Assembly: GCA_029260515.1 (NCBI GenBank)
Contig: JAJDDC010000070.1
Span: 682,001 to 746,000, forward strand
Length of the DNA: 64,000 nt
Direction: 5' to 3'
DNA from: Phycisphaerales bacterium
Lineage (GTDB): Bacteria > Planctomycetota > Phycisphaerae > Phycisphaerales > UBA1924
Below the pieces are notes generated by a model, which did no database searches, was not told the DNA's origin, and saw only the letters and a program-made list of their open reading frames with translations. The position numbers and the translations under genes were made by a program. Below, one piece after another: positions 17,702 through 24,623 of the stretch. The first letter of the stretch is position 1. The number at the start of each line of letters is the position of its first letter.

Positions 17702-18051
17702 GGGGCCGAGAATGGCATCGACCGGGCAGGGAAGGCTTGGCGTGGCGTGCCGAGGGGCGTGCTGGCCTCGTAAAAAGCACGCAAACATGTTAACTGCCAA
17801 CACGCAGTTCGCTCTGGCGGCTTAATAAAGCCGTCTGTCATCCGCCCGACGCCCGATGGGGCGGGTGACAATGACTATCGGGCTGGTCCGCGCGTGGCGC
17901 CGCTTGGCGCGCGGATGAGAAAACTCGAGCTGCTGGTCCGAAGGGCAGGGTGTCGGAGCCCGACCCGAGGACGAGATGAAAACACCGACTACGCACGTAG
18001 AGGCGCCCTGCTGACTGTCCCGGCACGGGGGTTCGAATCCCCCCGGCTCCA
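17702..18051 (+). ncRNA. ssrA: Transfer-messenger RNA (tmRNA)
   Basis: The 350-base gene encodes the trans-translation RNA that rescues stalled ribosomes. The 5' end GGGGCCG (17702-17708) pairs with CGGCTCC (18044-18050) to form the acceptor stem, followed by A (18051); CCA is not encoded. The T-arm is perfect: GGGGG (18027-18031), loop TTCGAAT, CCCCC (18039-18043). The tag reading frame ends GCT-CTG-GCG-GCT-TAA-TAA; with the resume codon taken as GCA at 17781 the tag is ANMLTANTQFALAA, stop at 17823. The ALAA end is the degradation signal read by ClpXP-type proteases. It is the standard one-piece form. The resume codon is inferred by analogy. Confidence 0.93.
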
Positions 18052-18080
18052 TTGAGATCCCGCGACCCGGGTCCGACCCA

Positions 18081-18112
18081 ACGAGGCCCGCGCCCCTCGG
18101 CGCGGGCCTCGT
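18081..18112. terminator. Bidirectional terminator hairpin after ssrA
   Basis: A perfect 14-bp stem: acgaggcccgcgcc (18081-18094), loop cctc, ggcgcgggcctcgt (18099-18112). It begins 30 bases after the tmRNA end and lies 34 bases after the stop of the minus-strand sialidase-like gene, so it can end both transcripts. There is no T-run. Confidence 0.75.
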
Positions 18113-18146
18113 GCTGCGCTGTTCGCGCGGGTTCGAACCGCGCCCG

Positions 18147-19529
18147 TCACGGGCAGCCGGTGGTGAACTCGATGAGGTAGGCCACGACGTCGGAGAAGTC
18201 GAGCACGCCCAAGGGCGGGGCGAGGTCGGCGCGGGGGTCGAGCGCCGCGAACCAGGCCAGGAACTGCAGCACATCGAGGATGTCGAGCGAGCCGTCCCCG
18301 GCGCCGTCGCCGTCGATGTCGGCGGGGCAGGCGTTCGCCGCGAACGTACGGATGTACAGGTCGGTGTTGCCATCGCGCTTGTCCTGCCAGATCGCGGTGA
18401 ACCCGCCCGGCTCGGCGAACAGGCGGACGTGGTTGGCGCCGCGATCGGGCAGCTCGATCGTGGGCACCGCCTCGTTCTGCGACACGCGTGTCTCGGGCGA
18501 CCACGTCAGGCCGCCGTCGGTGCTCGACCGGTGGCGGATGATCCCGTAATCGAAGTTGCTCCAGGTCGAGGGCCAGCCGGAATCGCCGTGGTACTGGCAC
18601 CAGACGGCGTGCAGCGTGTCGCCGACGACCCGCAGCCTCGGGCGGGCGCCGTACTCGGTCGTGTTCAGCCGCTGCCCCGAGGACCACGTCGCCCCCCCGT
18701 CCACGGAGCGCGCGTGGTACACCTGGTAGTGCCCCTCGCGGTCGTCCTCCCAGATCGCGTGCAGCGCGCCGTCGCCGTCGATGGCTAGGCGGGGCAGCTG
18801 CGAGTGCACGCCCGCCCCCGAGCTCACGCCGACGGGCGCCGACCACGTCGCGCCCGAGTCGTCGCTCCGCACGAACTGGATCTCCGGGGAGAAGATCGAG
18901 CCGGCGTACACAAGGTAGAGCGTGCCGTCGGCGATGCTGTAATGCGGGTTGCGGACGGGCGCCGATTCGACGGGAACGCTCTGGGTCCAGGTCTTCCCGC
19001 CGTCGTCGCTCCGGAAGAAGTAATGGACCGAGTCCTCTTCGCCCTGCTGGGTGGCGCCGACGTAGATCTCGCCCCCGGCGACGAGGATGCGGATTTCCTC
19101 GACGAGCTCGTGCTCGCCGACCGGTGACGGCTCGGTGAAACTGGCGCCGTTGTCGTCGCTGAACGTGTAGTACAGTTGCTTGTACTCGTCCTCGTCGTCC
19201 TCCGTGAACTCGACGAGCAACACGTGGAGCCCGTCCTCGTCGGCCGCCATCTCGAACTGGTCGTAGGCCGCCCCGCTGAACACGGTTTCGATGTGCGACC
19301 ACGTCACGCCCCCGTCGGGGCTGGACATCAGGCGGACCTGCGTGTCCTCGAAATCGGTCCAGTCTGGCCAGAGCGCGAACAGGCGCCCGCCCGCGTCGCG
19401 GGCCAGCAGGCAGTTGAGCTGCGGCTCGGGATCGAACGTCGAGCGGAACTCGTCGTCCCAATCAGCACGGGCGTTGGTGATCGCGAACGGGGCGGTGGCA
19501 ACGAGCGTCAGCAGTGTCGGGCGGAACAT
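18147..19529 (-). CDS. Exported BNR/sialidase-fold protein with GCP-ending dockerin
   Basis: The 460-residue protein has a signal peptide (cleavage after about residue 22, ANARA) and a beta-propeller of five or six repeats carrying Asp-box-like motifs (SPDGGVTWS, SDDNGASFT, SDDGGKTWT, SDDSGATWS, SVDGGATWS, STDGGLTWS), as in sialidases and BNR proteins. No catalytic sialidase Arg triad is evident, so enzymatic activity is uncertain. The tail (about 400-460) is a two-part dockerin: the first half keeps a calcium-loop pattern (ADIDGDGAGDGSLDILDV), the second is degenerate (PPLGVLDFSDVV), and the protein ends TTGCP. A GGGAG site precedes the ATG at 19529. Confidence 0.85.
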   Translation of the reverse strand: MFRPTLLTLVATAPFAITNARADWDDEFRSTFDPEPQLNCLLARDAGGRLFALWPDWTDFEDTQVRLMSSPDGGVTWSHIETVFSGAAYDQFEMAADEDGLHVLLVEFTEDDEDEYKQLYYTFSDDNGASFTEPSPVGEHELVEEIRILVAGGEIYVGATQQGEEDSVHYFFRSDDGGKTWTQSVPVESAPVRNPHYSIADGTLYLVYAGSIFSPEIQFVRSDDSGATWSAPVGVSSGAGVHSQLPRLAIDGDGALHAIWEDDREGHYQVYHARSVDGGATWSSGQRLNTTEYGARPRLRVVGDTLHAVWCQYHGDSGWPSTWSNFDYGIIRHRSSTDGGLTWSPETRVSQNEAVPTIELPDRGANHVRLFAEPGGFTAIWQDKRDGNTDLYIRTFAANACPADIDGDGAGDGSLDILDVLQFLAWFAALDPRADLAPPLGVLDFSDVVAYLIEFTTGCP

Positions 19530-19580
19530 CGTGGGACTCCCGAGACCCTTTCCTAAAGTCAGCAAAACGTGAACAATACA

Positions 19581-19609
19581 ACGATACCGCACGCGTCCGG
19601 CGCACGCAA
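19581..19609 (-). promoter_or_regulatory. Candidate promoter of the sialidase-like gene
   Basis: On the minus strand TTGCGT (19609-19604) and TATCGT (19586-19581) are separated by exactly 17 bp, about 50 bases upstream of the ATG at 19529. This fits a housekeeping-sigma promoter with 4-of-6 matches in each box. It is a match by eye only. Confidence 0.4.
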
Positions 19610-19740
19610 GAACCGCTCTGTGAGTTCTGAGCGCCCTCGGCGGCTTGAGCCGTCGATGCTGCCGAACGTGGCGAACGCGTATACCCGATATCGGGCGTGA
19701 TCCGAGCGGTGCGCGTCGTGGCGAACGGGGCCCTACCGCA

Positions 19741-20976
19741 CTACGCCTTAACGCGCACAGCCGGCTCGGGGAGCCCGAACCGGAGCAGCACGTGCGAGCC
19801 CAGCGGGGGGTACTTCATCTCCAGGCGCACGGCCCGCATCTTCGCCATGTCGCACCCCATGCTGTCGCAGACCATTTTGAGCATCTTCGGGTAGTTCGGG
19901 ATCCGCGGCGTCGCCATCGCCGGCGGGCGCCCGGACAGCTCGCGCACCTCGTCGAGGATCGGCAGCGCCGACATGTCCTCCTCGCCCGGGCTGTGCTGGC
20001 CGCTGGGCGTGAGCCTGCCAAACACGAGCACCCGGGCATCGAGCGCGAACGCCAGATCCTCGTGCACGACCAGGTCCATGATCAGCGTCTCGACGGGCAC
20101 GGAGACCGCGGCGCCGAACTCGCCGACGTCGTCGTCCCCGTTCCTGTACCGGCTCACAGCCGCACGCATCATCTCGCCCTGGAAGCAGTCCACTGCGCCG
20201 AAGTTCCCGACCGCGCCGGGCATCAGGACGAAGTCCGTCCCGTTGGGCGTCTGCTCTGCGCGGATGTCGGGCAGGTTGGCGGAGCTGAACGAGCCCATGA
20301 TGTTCGCGCCCGGCGGGCCGTCGCAGTCCTCGATGGGCCCCCAGCTCGGGCTTGTCATCATCGCGTCGTCGCCCGAGCTCCACTCGCGGACCTGGAACAG
20401 CGGCCAACGAACCGACGAGCGGAGGCGCCGGAACCCCACGTACCCGCGGACCGTCGCGACGTCGAGCGTGCCCGGGTCCGACGCGTTCGGCGTGAGAACG
20501 TTGAGCATCAGACGAGTCCGCGCCTGCACGCCCCAGATCCCGCTGTTGCCCCGGAACGCGAGCTTGCGGCTGACCTCGAGCCGATCGGTCGCGCCGGGCG
20601 CCATGCCGTCGAGCACCAGCTCGAGCGTTGTCCGGTCGCCCACGTGCAACTCGACGATCTGCTCGAACCGCGCGGCGGCGCGGCGCACCCCGTCCACCGC
20701 CGCCGGCGACCCGCCCGCCTCGCGCATCTTCTTGAGGAAGATCTGCGTCGCCCCCGCCCCGGGCACGTGCGCAACCGCGGCCAGGTTGTCCGATGCGCCC
20801 ATGACCTTGGAGAGTTTCCACGTCAGGGTCTTGTTCAGCTTGAACCGACGTGAGACGTCCTGGGGGCTCTCGGGATCCAGGCGAAGGTCCTCGTAGAGGC
20901 GGACAAGCGCAGCCTTGAGCGCGTCGATGCACTCCCTGCAATCGCTCTCGAAGGTTTGTGCGGTGGCTGATTCCAT
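19741..20976 (-). CDS. Hypothetical protein with HTH-like N-terminal region
   Basis: I do not recognise a named family in this 411-residue protein. Its first third is helical and contains QDVSRRFKLNKTLTWKLSKV, which reads like a helix-turn-helix of an XRE-type regulator, followed by GAGATQIFLKKM. The remaining two thirds form a soluble alpha/beta domain without signal peptide or membrane segment. A cytoplasmic DNA-binding regulator is plausible but not proven. The ATG at 20976 is preferred (GGAG 6 bases upstream) over one at 20991. A 14-bp AT-rich palindrome lies in the divergent region upstream. Confidence 0.65.
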   Translation of the reverse strand: MESATAQTFESDCRECIDALKAALVRLYEDLRLDPESPQDVSRRFKLNKTLTWKLSKVMGASDNLAAVAHVPGAGATQIFLKKMREAGGSPAAVDGVRRAAARFEQIVELHVGDRTTLELVLDGMAPGATDRLEVSRKLAFRGNSGIWGVQARTRLMLNVLTPNASDPGTLDVATVRGYVGFRRLRSSVRWPLFQVREWSSGDDAMMTSPSWGPIEDCDGPPGANIMGSFSSANLPDIRAEQTPNGTDFVLMPGAVGNFGAVDCFQGEMMRAAVSRYRNGDDDVGEFGAAVSVPVETLIMDLVVHEDLAFALDARVLVFGRLTPSGQHSPGEEDMSALPILDEVRELSGRPPAMATPRIPNYPKMLKMVCDSMGCDMAKMRAVRLEMKYPPLGSHVLLRFGLPEPAVRVKA

Positions 20977-21072
20977 GCCGTCTCCGTCCATTCCGGCGGG
21001 GATACCCCCGTTCCGGGGCAAGCATAGCGGGTTTTTAGCCCAAAGAAAGGCCACAGCAAAAAGTTCAATGAT

Positions 21073-21086
21073 TTTCCATATGGAAA
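21073..21086. promoter_or_regulatory. Perfect 14-bp palindrome, candidate operator
   Basis: TTTCCATATGGAAA is a perfect inverted repeat in an AT-rich patch (about 21030-21090) in otherwise GC-rich DNA, between the divergent HTH-like gene and the PEP-CTERM-like gene. Its place suggests a regulator site acting on one or both genes; the HTH-like protein next door is a candidate ligand (inference). Confidence 0.45.
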
Positions 21087-21180
21087 CTTGTGTGGGGTGG
21101 CCCGCCCGCGTATCGTCGCCGCAATGTCACCCCAGGAGTCGCCGGTGCGGCCCCTCGAATCGAGAGCAAGGAGAGTCAGA

Positions 21181-21821
21181 ATGAACCGCACGCAGATCAC
21201 CCTTGGCGCCCTGGCGCCCTGGCGACCGCCGCGACCGTTGCCTGCCCCGCCGCCATGGCGGACATCACCATCACGCAGGGGACCACCGCCGGCAGCTACG
21301 CCACCACCCTGAACTTCGACGAGATCGGCGGGCCCACAGGCGTCGTCTCGACCGACGCGTGGGCTTCGCTCGGTATTTCAGAGCTCCAGGCCGGCGACGG
21401 CGTCCCCCAGGTCGGCGACTTCGACACGCTCAACGGCGGCTGGGGCCTGGGCGACGGCAACGTCTTCTTCGGCAACTTCGGCGTCTTCATCACCTTCGAC
21501 TCCGACCTCACCGAGTTCTCCACCCAGGTCTGGGACCCCTCCGGGCCCCCCGGCATCTTCGGCGGGCTCAACTTCATCGTCTTCAACGACGGCGTCGAGG
21601 TCGGCAACCACTTCACAACCCCCGCCTGGGGCGGCCTGGGCGACGAGTGGTTCGACGTCACCACCTCCGGCGGCATGGTCTTCGACGAGGTCCGCATCCT
21701 CGGCTTCGGCTTCCTGCCCCAGACCCACGTGGACAACCTGTCCTGGAACGCGGTCCCCTCCCCCAGCGCTCTGGCGCTGCTCGGCTTCGGCGCGATGACG
21801 CTCCCCCGTCGCCGCCGCTGA
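21181..21821 (+). CDS. Exported PEP-CTERM-like protein, frameshifted in the signal peptide
   Basis: The body of this protein (from ATG 21255, MADITITQ) is a secreted beta-rich domain of about 170 residues ending VPSPSALALLGFGAMTLPRRRR, a PEP-CTERM-like sorting tail of the kind planctomycetes use. The natural start is ATG 21181 after a GGAG-like site (MNRTQITLGALA), but that frame runs out of register about 21218. Adding one G to the CTGGCGCCC stretch joins it to LATAATVACPAAMA and restores a normal signal peptide. Either the sequence lacks one base or the gene is broken; without the repair the product begins at 21255 and has no export signal. The role of the domain is unknown. Confidence 0.7.
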
Positions 21822-21961
21822 GGTCTCTCACCTCCCCTCGGCGTCCGCCGCCCACACGCGGCGTGCGCCATTGGCTCGCCCGCGCTGCACACGGCGTTCC
21901 GTCGGCGTCTGGCGGTATGTGAAGCACACCACCGGTCAAACGAAGACACAAGGACAGAACC

Positions 21962-23211
21962 ATGACACGCACGACGATCCGATACACCGCGTTGCTCGCG
22001 ATGCTCGCCGGGACACCCGCCCTGGCCCAGGTCTCCGCGACCTTCGAGCAGATCCCCAACGTCTCGTCCGCCAACGACCTGACGCCCGACGGGCGCTTCG
22101 TCGTCGGCAGCTACGATTCCAACGGCGACTTCCTGCCCGACGACGGCTACCGCTGGGACCGCCTCACCGACATCTTCACGATCATCCCCAGCGTCGGCAC
22201 CGCGACGGGCGTGGACACAATCCTCGCGGTATCCGACGACGGCTCGGTGCTCGTGGGCAACATCCCCGAGACCTCGGTCGAGGAGTTCTCGCACCAGGCC
22301 GCCATCTGGACCGACGCAGACGGGTGGACCGGGCTCGGCTGGCTGCCCAACGCCGGCCTCTGCCCCAGCCGCTCGAGCGGGTACGAGATCTCGGGCGACG
22401 GCACGGTCGTCGTCGGCCTCTCGTGGGACGGCTGCTCGGGGCGGGCCTTCCGCTGGACCGAGGCGACGGGCATGCAGGAACTCGAGAACCTGCCAACGGC
22501 GGCAACCGCGCCTCGGTGCTCTCGGGTGACGGCAACACCATAGCCGGATTCGCGCAGGGCGCGTTCAACCGCACGCCCACGACCTGGGACGGCCCGACGC
22601 TCGTCGGCACGCTCCTCGACCCGCCCAACGGCGAGATCGAGGGCGAGTTCAACGGCATCAGCGACGACGGCTCGGTCCTGCTCGGCTCGTGGGGCATGGG
22701 CGAGCTCACGTTCGAGGCCGCCAAGATCACCAACGGCGTCGTCGAGAAGATCGGCGAGGGCTCGCTTATCCCGGGCTGGGGCGGCAACCCCATGGACATC
22801 GCCGACAACGGCACGATCGTCGGCTTCGACATCCTCCTCGGCGCCCGGCGCGCCTGGATCCAGCCCCAGGGCCAGGGCGACCTGGTCGAGTTCAAGAGCT
22901 ACATCCAGTCCCTCGGCGCCGTCGTCCCCGCAGGGGTCAACCTCGAGGTCTGCCAGGCGATCTCCACCGACGGACGCACCATCATCGGGCACAGCTCGGG
23001 CTCGGGCGCCTGGATCGTTACGCTCGAGTACGCCTGCAACGGTGCGGACCTGGCCGAGCCCTTCGGCGAACTCAACTTCGACGACGTCATCAGCTTCCTC
23101 GTCGCGTTCGGCGCGATGGACGCCACGGCGGACCTGGCCGAGCCCTTCGGCGAGTGGAACTTCGACGACGTCATCAGCTTCCTGACCGCGTTCGGCGCCG
23201 GTTGCCCGTGA
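21962..23211 (+). CDS. Exported HAF-repeat protein with GCP-ending dockerin, frameshifted
   Basis: Two overlapping frames encode one protein. The first (21962 to about 22490) has a signal peptide (LAMLAGTPALAQ) and HAF-type repeats (NDLTPDGRFVVGSY, AVSDDGSVLVGN, EISGDGTVVVGLS). The second continues with the same repeats (SVLSGDGNTIAGFA, GISDDGSVLLGS) and ends in a two-half dockerin (ADLAEPFGELNFDDV, ADLAEPFGEWNFDDV) closing AFGAGCP. One missing C in CTGCCAACGG (about 22490-22500) explains the break: CCC instead of CC gives ENLPNGGNRAS in frame. The repaired protein is about 416 residues. HAF repeats form extracellular propeller-like domains. AAGGA precedes the ATG. Confidence 0.8.
23044..23114 (+). 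repeat. Dockerin half-repeat 1 (DNA-level duplicate)
   Basis: This 71-base unit matches the unit at 23128-23198 at 64 of 71 positions; the period is 84 bases (28 codons). The two encode the two halves of the dockerin module of the HAF protein. Such high nucleotide identity suggests recent duplication or gene conversion between halves. Confidence 0.75.
23128..23198 (+). repeat. Dockerin half-repeat 2 (DNA-level duplicate)
   Basis: Second copy of the 71-base unit; seven mismatches to the copy at 23044-23114, clustered in two short blocks (ELN versus EWN codons, and FLVAF versus FLTAF codons). The copy is followed directly by the GAGCP end of the protein. Confidence 0.75.
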
Positions 23212-23363
23212 TCGAGGGCGGACGCGTCGCCTTCGCCGCCCGAGGGGCGTGCACAGGCCGCGCGTGACGCCGACACATATCTGGTCCCTCTCCGACGCCC
23301 GGCGAATCCGGGCGTCGGGCCATTCCCCCGGCCCCCCGGGCCGAGAACGAAAGAGAGAAAGCT

Positions 23364-24020
23364 ATGCACAAGACACTCATCGTGTGCGCGATCGCAGGGA
23401 TCGCGGCGTCCGCGTCCGCCAACGAGCTCTATCGCATCGAGATGAACGGCGTCATCGAGTACAACCAGGCCCGCGACAACGAGTTTGCGAATCTCCTGCC
23501 CGGCGACGACCTCTCCTACAGCTTCATCGTCGATGGGGGCGTGTACCAGGACAGCGAGAACTTCCCCGTCCGCGGGTACGAGATCATGAACGACTCGTTC
23601 CTGATCTCGGGGGCGGGCGGGAGTGTCCAGGCCGGTCTGGCCGACCCGTTCCCGTTCGGCGCGACGCCCTACTTCGTGATCCGCGACAACGACCCCGCGG
23701 TCGATGGGTTCTACCTGACGTGGGGCGGCGTCGATTTCCCGGGCGGCCTGCCCACCGACCAGCCGGGCCTGTTCGGCGATCCGTTCGAGGCGGCCTTCGA
23801 GGTCTCGTACGACGGCGCGACGCTGGGCTCGTTGGACATCGCGGACGCGACGGGCACGTACGACTACACCGGGATCCAGAGCTTCTACTTCAACCTCGTG
23901 GACCTGGGCTTCGAGGCCGTGGGCATCGAGTACGTCAACATGACGATCACGAAGATTCCGGCCCCCGCGACGCTCGTCGCGCTGGTTCCCGTGGCGCTGC
24001 TCCGCCGACGACGCGCCTGA
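23364..24020 (+). CDS. Exported PEP-CTERM-like protein
   Basis: The 218-residue protein has a short signal peptide (IVCAIAGIAASASANE, cleavage about residue 19), a beta-rich domain of unknown function (SYSFIVDGGVYQD, YFVIRDNDPAVDGFYLTWGG) and a C-terminal sorting tail IPAPATLVALVPVALLRRRR: a Pro-Ala motif, a hydrophobic helix and a run of Arg. Such tails direct proteins to an exosortase-like surface pathway in planctomycetes (family knowledge). It lies directly downstream of the HAF-dockerin gene. Confidence 0.8.
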   Translation: MHKTLIVCAIAGIAASASANELYRIEMNGVIEYNQARDNEFANLLPGDDLSYSFIVDGGVYQDSENFPVRGYEIMNDSFLISGAGGSVQAGLADPFPFGATPYFVIRDNDPAVDGFYLTWGGVDFPGGLPTDQPGLFGDPFEAAFEVSYDGATLGSLDIADATGTYDYTGIQSFYFNLVDLGFEAVGIEYVNMTITKIPAPATLVALVPVALLRRRRA

Positions 24021-24093
24021 TCGAGTCTCTCGCCGGACGCGCCGAGGCAGGCGCGCCCGGCCCGGCGCAGAGCCAGGGAAGGCGGGCCAAGGA

Positions 24094-24513
24094 ATGTCGC
24101 GCGAGCAGGACGTGGTCGCGATCAGGCGTCTGGCCGAGCAATGGCACACGGGGTGGGCGGCGGCGGACACGGATGCGCTCGCCGCCCTCTTCACGGACAC
24201 GCCGATCGTGATCCTCCGTCGCGAGCCCGCGGTCGTGCTCGGCAGGCGTGAGGTCCGCGCGTTCTTTCGGTCCGCGTTCGATCACGACCGCCACGGACTG
24301 GGCGATCGGGCTCGCGGGACGACCGGGCGGGGCATCGTTGTGGACGACTCGATCGAGATCCAGGGGGGTTGGGCCTCGTGCCAGAGCGGCCTCGTCCTGT
24401 GCGCCGCGCCCGGGAACGAGAGCAAGCATCTCGATTCGCCGCGGACGACGGCGGTCTTCATTCTCAAACGCCATGCGGGCGGCGGCTGGTGCATCGCCAG
24501 CCTGCTCGCCTGA
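24094..24513 (+). CDS. SnoaL-like / SgcJ-EcaC family protein
   Basis: The 139-residue protein looks like a small cone-shaped alpha+beta barrel of the NTF2 superfamily: helix EQDVVAIRRLAEQWHTGWAAADTDALAALFT at the start (in segments), a turn PIVILRREPAVVLGRREVRAFF, and two final strands TTAVFILKRHAGGGWCIASLLA typical of SgcJ/EcaC and DUF4440 proteins. No signal peptide, so probably cytoplasmic. Ligand or reaction unknown. It is the last plus-strand gene before a bidirectional terminator. Confidence 0.75.
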   Translation: MSREQDVVAIRRLAEQWHTGWAAADTDALAALFTDTPIVILRREPAVVLGRREVRAFFRSAFDHDRHGLGDRARGTTGRGIVVDDSIEIQGGWASCQSGLVLCAAPGNESKHLDSPRTTAVFILKRHAGGGWCIASLLA

Positions 24514-24566
24514 TCGATCAGGCGCCGGCGCCCGCGTGGCCGGGGCGCGTGTGCAGCAAAACAAAA

Positions 24567-24594
24567 GCGGCCCGCGCCGGGTGGCGCGGGCCGC
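24567..24594. terminator. Bidirectional terminator hairpin
   Basis: A perfect 12-bp stem gcggcccgcgcc / ggcgcgggccgc with a gggt loop between the convergent SnoaL-like and haloperoxidase genes. Read on the minus strand the stem is followed by TTTTGTTTT, a good intrinsic terminator for the haloperoxidase transcript. Confidence 0.85.
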
Positions 24595-24623
24595 GTTGGT
24601 GATCGGATCAGACGTTCAGCGGG

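Noticed and set aside
18147-19529. True sialidase activity for the BNR-repeat protein
   Set aside because: The Asp-box propeller is clear, but I could not find the catalytic Arg triad or the Tyr/Glu pair, so only the fold is claimed.
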